From NCBI RefSeq assembly GCF_007860175.1, contig NZ_SJPX01000001.1:248001-312000 (forward strand): a stretch of DNA of 64,000 bases, written 5' to 3'. The stretch comes from Rubripirellula reticaptiva (lineage in GTDB: Bacteria; Planctomycetota; Planctomycetia; Pirellulales; Pirellulaceae). Positions 45,105 through 53,320 of this stretch are shown here, piece after piece (the first letter of the stretch is position 1; every line of letters starts with the position of its first letter). The notes below the pieces were generated by a model, which saw nothing but the letters and a program-made list of their open reading frames with translations, did not search any database and was not told the origin of the DNA. The position numbers and the translations under genes are program-made.

Positions 45105-46346
45105 ATGATTCCCGACGTTCCCTCCATGCACATTCGCACCTTTCGAGCAGCCAGCTTGCAAGACGCCTTGGAACAGATCCGTCACCAGATGGGACCGGAC
45201 GCATCGGTGCTGCACACGCGGCAAGTGCGAGACGGTTGGATGGGCTGGCTCGGGCGCACTTATGTTGAAGTCACGGCCGGACTGCGTGACGGCGAATCAG
45301 CCGCTGCCAAAGCAGGCAACCCCGCCGATGCGATCGATTCGCGGCACGCCTCGACCAACCATCCGCACCCACCGCGAAACACACCATCACACGGCAACTC
45401 GGCTAGTCCGATTCGCATCGCCGACCACGCCTACGACTTTAGCGACGCAGCGGCGAGAAACGACCGGGGCAGGGAAGGGTACTTGTCAAATTCAGCGTCA
45501 CTTCCAATTTCGCTGCAATCGTATCGCGAGGAACTGATCAGCGCGGGTGTCGGATCTTCAACGGCAGACCGATGGCTAACCGCAACCGCCAGCTTTGCAG
45601 CCGGACTTGGCGATGCACCGGGCGGCCAATTCGTTTCGGGCACGCCATGGATGGAACACCTTCAGCGGACAATCGGACGCGAACTACGAATCGGCAGCCC
45701 GATTCTGACCCAACCTGGCGACCGCCGAATCGTTGCTCTCGTTGGACCGACTGGCGTTGGCAAAACCACCACCGTCGCCAAGTTGGCGGCTGGTTTTCGA
45801 ATCGAAGCACGCCGGCGAGTCGGTTTGCTGACGATCGACACATTCCGAATCGCAGCAGTCCAGCAACTAAAGGCTTACGCCGAGATCATGGACCTACCGA
45901 TGGAAGTCGTCGAAAACGAAAGCCAGATGCAACCGGCATTGGACCGACTCGGCGATGTTGACTTGGTCCTGATTGACACTGCTGGACGAAGTCCCCGCAG
46001 CGACGCGAGAATCGACCAATTGGTCGGCATGCTTCACAGCGCACAACCCGACGAAACTCACTTGGTGCTTAGCAGCAACAGCTCCGCCAGCGTGATCCGA
46101 TCAACGCTTGATGGGTTTGCACCAGTCCAACCGACCTCGGCCATTCTAACCAAGCTTGACGAGACGCCGCACACCGCAGGCGTGTTGTCGGCAATTGCAG
46201 CGAGCGATCGCTTCGCCGGCATACCGCTTAGCTACGTCACCAACGGACAACAAGTCCCCGACGATATCGCCATCGCCGAACCGGAATACTTGTTGTCACG
46301 GTTGCTGCCGGCGCGAATGACATTATCGCAAATCGAAGCGGCCTAA
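45105..46346 (+). CDS. flhF: Flagellar SRP-like GTPase FlhF
   Basis: GTPase that sets flagellum position and number in polarly flagellated bacteria. The 413-residue protein has an N-terminal B domain (HIRTFRAASLQDALEQIRHQ), a linker, an N domain, and an SRP-type G domain: VALVGPTGVGKTTTVAKLAA (about 211-230), LLTIDTFRIAAVQQLKAYAE, LVLIDTAGRSPRSD, and ILTKLDETPHTAG. A second ATG eight codons downstream (MHIRTFRAAS) is the more natural FlhF start. It follows flhA on the same strand. The flhG (MinD-like) partner, commonly next, is not found here. Confidence 0.93.
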   Translation: MIPDVPSMHIRTFRAASLQDALEQIRHQMGPDASVLHTRQVRDGWMGWLGRTYVEVTAGLRDGESAAAKAGNPADAIDSRHASTNHPHPPRNTPSHGNSASPIRIADHAYDFSDAAARNDRGREGYLSNSASLPISLQSYREELISAGVGSSTADRWLTATASFAAGLGDAPGGQFVSGTPWMEHLQRTIGRELRIGSPILTQPGDRRIVALVGPTGVGKTTTVAKLAAGFRIEARRRVGLLTIDTFRIAAVQQLKAYAEIMDLPMEVVENESQMQPALDRLGDVDLVLIDTAGRSPRSDARIDQLVGMLHSAQPDETHLVLSSNSSASVIRSTLDGFAPVQPTSAILTKLDETPHTAGVLSAIAASDRFAGIPLSYVTNGQQVPDDIAIAEPEYLLSRLLPARMTLSQIEAA

Positions 46347-46504
46347 CAGAAACAAAAAAGAATAACTGATGACCCAACCCTAGAACGCCGATACTGACAC
46401 TGAGGCGTTTCGCAAAACACAAAACTAGCTTTAGCAAAACTTTTTGCGACCGAACAACTCACCCAAGAAACTAAATAACTGACTCTGACGAAACCGACTC
46501 AACC

Positions 46505-46774
46505 GTGTCACGAAGCTTTGCTGTATCGCTTGGCACTCTCGCCATGGCCTTGGTGGTCCTGCGAGGGGCCATCGGCGGCGAACTGGCCGGTCAAGTCGCC
46601 TGCGAATCAATTGTCGCTTTGATAATTTTCGCCGGCGTTGGATACGTTTCCGGATGGATCGCAGACTACTTGATACGCGATGCACTTGAACGAAACTTTC
46701 GAGCTCGCGTCGATTGGTATCGAGATGGTTTAACGGATTCGGTTTACGACAAGACAAATTCATCGAAAGACTGA
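46505..46774 (+). CDS. Small two-helix membrane protein in the flagellar cluster
   Basis: An 89-residue protein starting at GTG. Two hydrophobic segments (SLGTLAMALVVLRGAIGG, and SIVALIIFAGVGYVSGWIAD) are followed by a charged tail (IRDALERNFRARVDWYRDGL). I do not recognise the family. It is between flhF and the flagellar sigma factor, on the same strand, so a flagellar or anchoring role is possible. No strong ribosome-binding site is seen, which lowers the confidence. Confidence 0.55.
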   Translation: MSRSFAVSLGTLAMALVVLRGAIGGELAGQVACESIVALIIFAGVGYVSGWIADYLIRDALERNFRARVDWYRDGLTDSVYDKTNSSKD

Positions 46775-46803
46775 AGGGCACGGATGCTCGCAAAGGTTGA
46801 TTG

Positions 46804-46920
46804 ATGATGATGAGGAAGCGGAAAGGATTTACTTTGGCAAGGATGCTAAGTGATCCCAACCGCGACCCGTATTGGAACTTCTCCACTGCGGATTTTTTTG
46901 AGACCGGTATGCTCCGGTGA
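46804..46920 (+). CDS. Possible 38-residue small protein before fliA
   Basis: Three tandem ATG codons open a 38-codon frame (MMMRKRKGFTLARMLSDP and on, ending ADFFETGMLR). The composition is protein-like, but it uses several AGG codons and contains a T-run, and no homology can be claimed. It may be a real small gene, a leader of fliA, or chance. Confidence 0.25.
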   Translation: MMMRKRKGFTLARMLSDPNRDPYWNFSTADFFETGMLR

Positions 46921-46986
46921 AGACGCCTGTCTTTGCGGAGCAAGTGCAGCACGACGCTGCGATACATAACTTTCACGGAGGATTGG

Positions 46987-47784
46987 ATGGCAGCGACAGC
47001 CACAGCCGACGACGAGATCCTGCAAGTCTGGCAAGAATTCAAAAAGCTGGAAAAGGATGCTCACGACTACGAAGACCTCCGAAACCGGTTGGTTGAGCGT
47101 TACATGCCATTGGTCCGCTATAACGGCGAACGAATCTGGCAACGTCTCCCCGATGGTGTCGAACTCGACGACCTTATCAGCGCCGGCATTTTCGGCTTGA
47201 TGGACGCCATCGACGCGTACGACATGGAACGTGGTGTTAAGTTTGAAACCTACTGTGTCCCACGGATTCGTGGTGCCATGTTGGACGAACTTCGCACCAT
47301 GGACTGGGTACCGCGACTTGTTCGCAGCAAAGCCAGCAAACTGGCCGCCGCGAAGAAGGCACTCGAAACCAAACACGGTCGCGCTCCGACCGTCATCGAG
47401 CTGTCCGAACACATGGAACTGCCGGTCGCCGAGATCGAAAAAATGCAGTCTGACGCTAACGCTGTTGGCGTCGTATCGCTTAACAAGAAGTGGTACGAAA
47501 CGGACAGCTATAAGGACGTTCGCGAAATCGACGTGCTAGAGGACAAGAAGGGCGAAGACCCAACTCGTCGCGTGCAGAAGAACGACCTGATGCGATTGGT
47601 CACCAAGGGACTCAATCGCAACGAACGGTTGATCATCATTCTGTATTACTACGAAGAATTGACGATGAAAGAAATCGGCGCTACGCTCGATCTTTCGGAA
47701 TCACGCGTCAGCCAGATGCACACTTCCATCGTTAACCGATTGCAACAACAACTTGGCTATCGACGACTAGAATTTGGCGCCTAG
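46987..47784 (+). CDS. fliA: Flagellar sigma factor (sigma-28, FliA/WhiG type)
   Basis: RNA polymerase sigma factor for late flagellar genes, 265 residues. Region 2 includes LVERYMPLVRYNGERIWQRL, GVELDDLISAGIFGLMDAID, and YDMERGVKFETYCVPRIRGA, followed by MLDELRTMDWVPR, the region 2.4/3 signature of FliA. Region 4 contains LNRNERLIIILYYYEELTMK, and EIGATLDLSESRVSQMHTSI. The start has GGAGG seven bases upstream; the longer frame lacks this. A terminator follows. Confidence 0.95.
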   Translation: MAATATADDEILQVWQEFKKLEKDAHDYEDLRNRLVERYMPLVRYNGERIWQRLPDGVELDDLISAGIFGLMDAIDAYDMERGVKFETYCVPRIRGAMLDELRTMDWVPRLVRSKASKLAAAKKALETKHGRAPTVIELSEHMELPVAEIEKMQSDANAVGVVSLNKKWYETDSYKDVREIDVLEDKKGEDPTRRVQKNDLMRLVTKGLNRNERLIIILYYYEELTMKEIGATLDLSESRVSQMHTSIVNRLQQQLGYRRLEFGA

Positions 47785-47814
47785 CCAAACAAAAGCATCG
47801 ACATCGAAACAAAG

Positions 47815-47846
47815 ACGGCGACTCTGTAAAGAGCCGCCGTTTTTTC
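47815..47846 (+). terminator. Intrinsic terminator after fliA
   Basis: ACGGCG plus CTCT pairs with AGAG plus CGCCGT around a GTAA tetraloop, with a single A-C mismatch, and is followed by six T. It is well placed, 30 bp after the fliA stop. Confidence 0.85.
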
Positions 47847-47864
47847 GTTTTCGGGCACGACAAA

Positions 47865-48956
47865 TCAATTTCCTGATTTGCGATAGCAGATCAGGTCGTA
47901 GCCTTGCACGGTCTTGACGCTGTCGCAGTACAAGTTGGGCCAGTTCTGATCCTCGTACTTGTCGGTTTGCTTCGTAACGACCCACACATCACCACCGGGC
48001 CGAAGGCAATTCGAAGCGGTTTGGATGAAGTGTTCCGAAATGGCGAAATTGCCGTAGTAGGGCGGGTTCAGTAATGCGATGTCGCACGGCAGCACATCCA
48101 ACTCGCCATCGTGATTCAAGATGGCCGTTAAGTTGGTGATCTCGTTCGCTGCGACCGCTGATTCAACGCACTGAATCGAACGTGCGTTGCAGTCCACCGC
48201 ATAAACTTGGCCGGTTCGCGATCGCAGCGCCGCAGCTAAGGCAACTGCGCCGTTACCGCATCCCATTTCAAGCACATTGGCACCTTCGGGGATAACGACT
48301 TCGCGCATCATGACTCGCGCGGCGTTATCGATCGATCGATGCGCAAACATCGATGGGCGAGAGAACGTTTTCAAAAGCCGGCCATCAGCGCGAAACTCAA
48401 TTTCGGCTGCGAACGAACGAACCTTCTTAAGCTCGGACTTCTTCTTCGCCACATACGACCAACCGGCCTCGGTCTGCTGGCAGTGAACCTTGGCAAACAA
48501 CGCTTGCATCTGAGCCAGCAACCACTGGTCCTGCGGCGAGTTGACGGCGGCAACGAGGTGCCCACCGATGCGCAGTCGCTGGTAGGATTGCTGCAACAAG
48601 TCGCGGTTCATCTCAGCTTCGCCGTTCTTTAGTACTGGCAGAACGACAAGGTCCACGACGACCTCTGGCAAATCGGCGCTGCAAACGATTTCGACGCGAG
48701 TGCTCTGTGACTGAGCCATCGCCGACGCTTTTGATGATCGGTGCGAATCGACATACCAACTGATCACTCGAGCGCCGGGATAACGTCGTTCCAACTCGAA
48801 TGCTGCTTGACCGCGTCCAGGCGACATCACCAGACAAGTCTTGACCGATGGATCCATGATTGAAGGAAACGCGCCGATCGCCAACTCCTCAGATGGGAGC
48901 GCGGGCAGTCGGGAGAGTTGCGAATGGTTCGAAAGTTCATCAGCAGAGTCAGTCAT
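47865..48956 (-). CDS. RsmC/RlmG-type rRNA guanine-N2 methyltransferase
   Basis: A 363-residue two-domain SAM methyltransferase. The N-terminal domain is a degenerate MTase fold (TCLVMSPGRGQAAFELERRY). The C-terminal domain is active: NVLEMGCGNGAVALAAALRS is motif I, VYAVDCNARSIQCVESAV binds SAM ribose, and CDIALLNPPYYGNFAI carries the NPPY catalytic motif of N2-guanine methyltransferases. The C-terminus includes GGDVWVVTKQTDKYE. RsmC (16S G1207) and RlmG (23S G1835) have this two-domain form; which target applies cannot be decided. It is convergent with fliA. Confidence 0.85.
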   Translation of the reverse strand: MTDSADELSNHSQLSRLPALPSEELAIGAFPSIMDPSVKTCLVMSPGRGQAAFELERRYPGARVISWYVDSHRSSKASAMAQSQSTRVEIVCSADLPEVVVDLVVLPVLKNGEAEMNRDLLQQSYQRLRIGGHLVAAVNSPQDQWLLAQMQALFAKVHCQQTEAGWSYVAKKKSELKKVRSFAAEIEFRADGRLLKTFSRPSMFAHRSIDNAARVMMREVVIPEGANVLEMGCGNGAVALAAALRSRTGQVYAVDCNARSIQCVESAVAANEITNLTAILNHDGELDVLPCDIALLNPPYYGNFAISEHFIQTASNCLRPGGDVWVVTKQTDKYEDQNWPNLYCDSVKTVQGYDLICYRKSGN

Positions 48957-49171
48957 GCCGCGATTGTAGACGCAGCGAACCTAGATCCCAAGAAGGTAGC
49001 CTTGTCTAATCTCGCCCCGACTAGATCAACTCAAAAAAATCTGCTTTGATCTCGACGCAGGGCAGGGTGAACTGCCCAAAGAGAGAATTCCTAGAGCGGT
49101 CGCGATCACGCAAGAAAGCAATTAACATGGCGGTAACGTTCACGTTTTAGCGTCCCTCTCATCGATGCCCC

Positions 49172-49702
49172 ATGTCTGACTCGCAACCCGATCTACTGAC
49201 TGACGCACCATCCGATCCTGCGGCAAAGGAAGTCACCGAGCCTTCAGTGATCAGTTCAGGGACCGGTGCAGATGATGCCGATGACCGAACCCCAGCGGCA
49301 AATGAAGCACCATCGATCAGCAAAAGCCAACGAGTCCGCGACTACATTGCGGCGAACCCCAAAGCTCGCAACAAAGACATTGTCACAGCACTTGGTTCTT
49401 TCGGCATCAAGGTTGGCGATGTGGCGAGCGTCAAGTCAAAATTAAGACAACACGGGGACAAGCCCGCTCTCAAACGCCGCGGCCGACCAAAAGGTCCGAA
49501 AAAATCGGAGTCCAAAGTTGCCTCCGATCCCAAACCAGCTAAGTCAACAGCGAAGCCTGCGCGTCCAGCCATGGTATCGTCGACCGATGCAACCGTCGGT
49601 ATCGATGTGCTGGAACAATGCGTCGAGTTCATTCGCAAAGCCGGTGGCATCGACCACGCACAAAACGCCCTCGACCTGATTCGTCGCATCCGATCTCTGT
49701 AG
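49172..49702 (+). CDS. AT-hook-containing hypothetical DNA-binding protein
   Basis: A 176-residue protein. After an acidic N-terminus (about 50 residues), ISKSQRVRDYIAANPKARNK and IVTALGSFGIKVGDVASVKS suggest a small winged-helix-like unit. ALKRRGRPKGPKKSESKV has the R-G-R-P core of an AT-hook, which binds the minor groove of AT-rich DNA. A Lys/Ala/Pro linker and a helical C-terminus (LEQCVEFIRKAGGIDHAQNA) follow. It could be a nucleoid-associated protein or a regulator. It stands 214 bp after the methyltransferase start, divergent from it, and just before a glycosyltransferase. Function inferred only from motifs. Confidence 0.65.
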   Translation: MSDSQPDLLTDAPSDPAAKEVTEPSVISSGTGADDADDRTPAANEAPSISKSQRVRDYIAANPKARNKDIVTALGSFGIKVGDVASVKSKLRQHGDKPALKRRGRPKGPKKSESKVASDPKPAKSTAKPARPAMVSSTDATVGIDVLEQCVEFIRKAGGIDHAQNALDLIRRIRSL

Positions 49703-49742
49703 CCCGCTATCGAATCGAATTCTTTCCTGAAAGCCCATTGCA

Positions 49743-50918
49743 TTGCGAATCGCTCACGTCATCACTCGAATGATCATTGGCGGCGCGCAAGAAAACACGC
49801 TGCTGAATTGCTTGGATTTGGTTCGCGACTACGGTGACGACGTTCTTTTGATCACAGGTCCTTCGGTTGGTCCCGAAGGAGACTTGCTTAGCCAGGGCAG
49901 AGCAGGGGACTTACCAGTTCGAATCCTGCCCAATTTGCTGCGTTCGATTCACCCTAGTCGTGACTGGGCGGCCAGTCGTTCGATCCGCCAAGCGATTCGC
50001 GAATTCAAACCTGACGTTGTCCATACTCATAGCGCAAAAGGTGGAATGCTTGGCCGATATGTGGCTTGGGATGAACAAGTCCCTGCGGTTATCCACTCGG
50101 TTCACGGCGCTCCGTTCCATCCCTATCAATCCGCGGTCGCAAGAGAGTTCTTTCGGCGCTGTGAAAAATGGGCGGCGAAACATTGTCACCGGATGATCAG
50201 TGTTGCAGACGCAATGACCGACCTGATGGTCAAAGCAAATGTCGCGCCGCGCGAAAAATTCCAAACCATTTACAGCGGCATGGATGTCGAACCATTCGTC
50301 CACGCCAACGATCACCGTGATGCCGTGCGTCAAAAATGGGGTTTTGAAAACCATCATGTTGTCATCGGCAAGATTGCTCGACTATTTCACCTGAAAGGGC
50401 ACGACGACTTGGTAACCGCAGCGGCGGAAGTGGTCGGCCAAAATGCCAACGTTCGCTTCCTATTGGTCGGCGATGGAATTTTACGGCCCAGTTTGAAAAA
50501 GCGAATCGACGAACTCGGGCTAACGCATCACTTCGTCTTCACAGGCCTGGTACCTCCAACTGAGGTCCCGTCTCTGATCGGTGCCATGGACGTGCTGGTC
50601 CATACGTCATACCGCGAAGGGCTGGCTCGAGCCCTGCCGCAAGCCTTGATTGCCGGAAAGCCAATCGTCAGCTACGACGTCGACGGGGCCAGAGAAGTCA
50701 CCATCGACGATCTGACCGGATTCTTGATCCCAGCCCAGGACACGGGCCAACTGGCCCGTTCGCTGGTCCAACTTGCCGGCGACGAACCAATGAGGCGTCG
50801 GATGGGCAGGGAAGGGCAGTCGCGTTTTACCGACCAATTTCGGCATCAAACGATGACCAAAGAAATTCGACACCTGTACGGGGAGGTTCTGGCGAGCAAA
50901 TCGCCAAGACCCGTCTGA
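49743..50918 (+). CDS. Glycosyltransferase, GT4 family
   Basis: A 391-residue GT-B fold enzyme beginning at TTG with RIAHVITRMIIGGAQENTLL, the typical GT4 N-terminal G-G-A-x-x. Further motifs are VVHTHSAKGGMLGRYVAW, VIHSVHGAPF, and in the C-terminal half VIGKIARLFHLKGHDDLVTA, FLLVGDGILRPSLKKRIDEL, and MDVLVHTSYREGLARALPQA. It probably acts in exopolysaccharide or lipid glycosylation. It is alone between the AT-hook gene and a kinase. The QGRAGD segment lies on a degenerate GGGCAGAG motif, and MGREGQ on a KOPS-like motif (50804-50811). Confidence 0.9.
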   Translation: MRIAHVITRMIIGGAQENTLLNCLDLVRDYGDDVLLITGPSVGPEGDLLSQGRAGDLPVRILPNLLRSIHPSRDWAASRSIRQAIREFKPDVVHTHSAKGGMLGRYVAWDEQVPAVIHSVHGAPFHPYQSAVAREFFRRCEKWAAKHCHRMISVADAMTDLMVKANVAPREKFQTIYSGMDVEPFVHANDHRDAVRQKWGFENHHVVIGKIARLFHLKGHDDLVTAAAEVVGQNANVRFLLVGDGILRPSLKKRIDELGLTHHFVFTGLVPPTEVPSLIGAMDVLVHTSYREGLARALPQALIAGKPIVSYDVDGAREVTIDDLTGFLIPAQDTGQLARSLVQLAGDEPMRRRMGREGQSRFTDQFRHQTMTKEIRHLYGEVLASKSPRPV

Positions 50919-51021
50919 TCTTCCCTGGTGGCGAAATCTTGCGTTATCATGTCGAATTACGCAGACCGTACCGTTTGCCAATTTGCGCCCAGCAACCCGC
51001 TTCCTCTCAGCATCCTGACAA

Positions 51022-51987
51022 ATGTCGAAATCACGCGACTTTCTCGGCCCCTATCGGCTCGCCCGCTTGATCCGTGGCGGCAGCACTGCTGAAGTCTGGG
51101 AAGCGATCGACGAGAACACCCAAGAACGATTCGCTTTGAAAGTGCTGCGTGAAAGCAAAGCCGACAAAGCCGAAATCGCGTTGTTGAAACATGAGTACAC
51201 CGTCGCGAAAGACTTGGCCAGTCCGCGAATCATTAAGGTGATTGACATGCGTGAGGACAATGGCCGCACGTACTTAGTGCTTGAACTGTTCAGCGAACTG
51301 AACATGAAGCAAGCATTGCGTCGCGGACCAGAATCTCTTGCTTTCATGCTTGGCAAAATTGTTGAGCAATCTGCCGAGGGACTCTACTACATGCACACTA
51401 AGAATTGGCTTCACCTTGATATCAAGCCTGATAACTTTCTGGTCAGCCGCGAAGGTGTTGTGAAGCTGATTGACTTCACGATCTCACAAAAGAAAAAAAC
51501 AGGACTTAGCAAATTATTTCATAGTGAAAAAGTTGCTAAAGGCACTCGCAGTTATATGGCTCCGGAACAGATTCGCCGCAAAGTTTGCGACGAACGCACC
51601 GACATCTATTCATTTGGATGCGTCCTATATGAACTGGTGACCGGCAAACCACCATTCACCGGCGACACACCAAACGACCTGCTTAATAAACACCTAACCG
51701 CCTCGATCCCAAGCCCAATCGTCCATAACGACAATGTGACACGAGAATTCGCGGACTTGGTCAAAAGCATGATGGCCAAAAAACCCGATAGCCGGCCGCC
51801 GTCGATGTGGGAGTTTTTAAAGGTGTTGCGAGGCATTGAAATTTTCAACAAGCGACCTCGAAAACCAAAGATAAGTGTTTTCGACAACATGCCAGGCATC
51901 AAAGGCGCCGAAGACATGCTGTTAAAAGATCGCGGGCTCGAAGACGATGATGATGACGAAGATCAACAAGTAACGGAGGGTCGATAA
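51022..51987 (+). CDS. Ser/Thr protein kinase with atypical HLD and DFT motifs, coupled to accA
   Basis: A 321-residue cytoplasmic kinase without a transmembrane helix. It has the glycine loop LIRGGSTAEVWEA, Lys40 in FALKVL, Glu in ALLKHEYTVAKDL, HLDIKPDNFLV at 131-141 (the usual HRD lacks its Arg), LIDFTISQ at 149-156 (DFG with Thr for Gly), GTRSYMAPEQIR, and DIYSFGCVLYELVTG. The essential Lys and both Asp residues are present, so activity is plausible but probably not activation-loop regulated as in RD kinases. The acidic tail ends at a stop that overlaps the accA ATG, so the two are translated together. Confidence 0.9.
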   Translation: MSKSRDFLGPYRLARLIRGGSTAEVWEAIDENTQERFALKVLRESKADKAEIALLKHEYTVAKDLASPRIIKVIDMREDNGRTYLVLELFSELNMKQALRRGPESLAFMLGKIVEQSAEGLYYMHTKNWLHLDIKPDNFLVSREGVVKLIDFTISQKKKTGLSKLFHSEKVAKGTRSYMAPEQIRRKVCDERTDIYSFGCVLYELVTGKPPFTGDTPNDLLNKHLTASIPSPIVHNDNVTREFADLVKSMMAKKPDSRPPSMWEFLKVLRGIEIFNKRPRKPKISVFDNMPGIKGAEDMLLKDRGLEDDDDDEDQQVTEGR

Positions 51988-52952
51988 TGAGTGGCGGTCC
52001 CGGATTAGAATTTGAATCGAACATTGCAGTACTTGAAGAACAAATTGCGCAGCTCGAACGACGCACCGATCGCACCGACGAAATCGAAGTCGAAATGCGA
52101 GGGCTGCGTTTGGAACTGGTCAAACAGCTTCGCGAAACGTACAGCTCGCTGAACGCGTGGCAGACCGTTCAAGTTTCGCGGCACAAGAACCGCCCGTACA
52201 CACGCGACTATCTGAATTTGGCGTTCGACGAGTTCGTCGAATTGCACGGCGACAAACACTTCGGCGACGACCGCGCGATGCTTTCGGGCTTTGCCAAACT
52301 GGATCGGTTCAAGGTCATGGTGCTCGGTCACCAGAAAGGTCGCACATACAAAGAACGCGCCGCCTGCCACTTCGGATGCGCTCATCCCGAAGGCTACCGC
52401 AAGGCGATGATCCGAATGCGGATCGCCGAGAAGTACAAACTGCCGCTGATCTGTTTTATCGACACACCCGGTGCGTACCCGGGAATCGGCGCAGAAGAAC
52501 GTGGCCAGGCCCAAGTGATTGCCGAGAGCATGTTCATGATGAGCCGACTGAAAACACCGGTCATTTGCGTCGTCATCGGCGAAGGCGGATCGGGTGGCGC
52601 GCTGGGCATCGGCGTGGGCGATCGAGTGGCCGTTTTGGAGCACGCTTACTACAGCGTCATCAGCCCGGAAGGGTGCGCCGGAATCCTGTGGAAGAGCCAC
52701 GAGCACGCACCCAAAGCGGCGGCGGCTTTGAGGTTCACCAGCGGCGATCTGAAGCGGCTTGGCGTGGTCGACGATGTGCTCGAAGAACCACTCGGCGGCG
52801 CCCACCGCGACCATCACCAAATGGCGTCACGGTTGAAAACTTATCTGTCGCGAACACTGTCGGAACTTGAGCAGAAGAGTGACAAAGAACTCGTCGACGA
52901 GCGCTACGAAAAGTTCCGCCGCATCGGCGTCTTCATGGAACAAGCCGTCTGA
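51987..52952 (+). CDS. accA: Acetyl-CoA carboxylase carboxyltransferase subunit alpha
   Basis: One of two carboxyltransferase subunits that make malonyl-CoA, the first step of fatty-acid synthesis. The 321-residue protein starts with the coiled-coil LEEQIAQLERRTD, then YTRDYLNLAFDEFVELHGDK, and the crotonase-fold core: GAYPGIGAEERGQAQVIAES, VVIGEGGSGGALGIGVGDRV, and YSVISPEGCAGILWKSHEHA. GGAGG lies a few bases before the ATG, which overlaps the kinase stop as TAATG. The kinase upstream may act on AccA or simply share its transcript (inference). No accD, accB or accC is adjacent. Confidence 0.96.
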   Translation: MSGGPGLEFESNIAVLEEQIAQLERRTDRTDEIEVEMRGLRLELVKQLRETYSSLNAWQTVQVSRHKNRPYTRDYLNLAFDEFVELHGDKHFGDDRAMLSGFAKLDRFKVMVLGHQKGRTYKERAACHFGCAHPEGYRKAMIRMRIAEKYKLPLICFIDTPGAYPGIGAEERGQAQVIAESMFMMSRLKTPVICVVIGEGGSGGALGIGVGDRVAVLEHAYYSVISPEGCAGILWKSHEHAPKAAAALRFTSGDLKRLGVVDDVLEEPLGGAHRDHHQMASRLKTYLSRTLSELEQKSDKELVDERYEKFRRIGVFMEQAV

Positions 52953-52963
52953 ACACAGACGGC
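52944..52963 (+). terminator. 8-bp hairpin spanning the accA stop
   Basis: GCCGTCTG and CAGACGGC form a perfect 8-bp stem around AACA and include the stop codon. There is no T-run, so it may be a Rho-assisted terminator or a transcript-end stabiliser. It lies 50 bp before the dif-like site. Confidence 0.45.
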
Positions 52964-53320
52964 CAAACGGCTGGGAAGAGCGTCATCCACGGGCGATTCC
53001 AAACCGCCCCGCAACGTCCGATAATGCCTCTTATGTTGTATTGCAGGTACGGTTTTCCCCGTATCTGGCGTGATTTTGCTTTTCGAGCCGCCCACTGCAC
53101 CGACCCATGGCGATGGCGAGCCTACACGGCGGCTCGCACGCCAATCATTTGCGAATCCAGAACACCAAGTGTTCGCCCTTTGAACAGCCGCGTCACAACT
53201 GTTCGCCAAATTTTGAGCCGAGCCTGCGCCCGCACACATTCGCCAAACCGATCAGCAAACAGACAGATTCTGCTCGCTTGATTCAGTGCATCAATCGCAA
53301 ACCGAGACCCGCCCAACGCA
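52953..53320. other. Intergenic region with the dif-like site
   Basis: 368 bp between the convergent accA and cvpA stops. Apart from the hairpin at its left edge and the dif-like sequence at 53014-53041, I see no ORF with protein-like composition and no further repeats. Confidence 0.6.
53014..53041 (+). other. dif: Candidate dif site (XerC/XerD recombination site)
   Basis: A 28-bp sequence in the dif layout: XerC-like arm ACGTCCGATAA, 6-bp centre TGCCTC, XerD-like arm TTATGTTGTAT. The right arm matches the E. coli XerD arm TTATGTTAAAT at nine of eleven positions. The inner ATAA...TTAT symmetry is typical of dif. The left arm is less like E. coli, as usual for this arm. It is intergenic, lies between convergent genes, and falls within the interval where the KOPS-like motif reverses strand. 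That agreement is what raises it above a chance match. Confidence 0.7.

Larger units (their letters stand above)
2633..50811 (+). repeat. Plus-strand KOPS-like GGGCAGGG set, pointing right
   Basis: Thirteen exact plus-strand copies by eye, first bases at 2633, 6868, 8657, 11554, 24632, 24637, 32066, 33750, 37931, 37936, 45467, 49060 and 50804. No minus-strand copy was found left of 54 kb. They lie in genes of both strands and in intergenic DNA, so coding does not explain the bias. GGGNAGGG is the E. coli KOPS that directs FtsK toward dif. Span given is for the set, not one element. Confidence 0.75.

Noticed and set aside
52005-52820. 271-residue minus-strand frame
   Set aside because: Antisense to accA, a clear family member.
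53024-53281. 85-residue plus-strand frame in the accA-cvpA gap
   Set aside because: Arg/Thr-rich with no motif or ribosome-binding site, and it starts inside the dif-like site.
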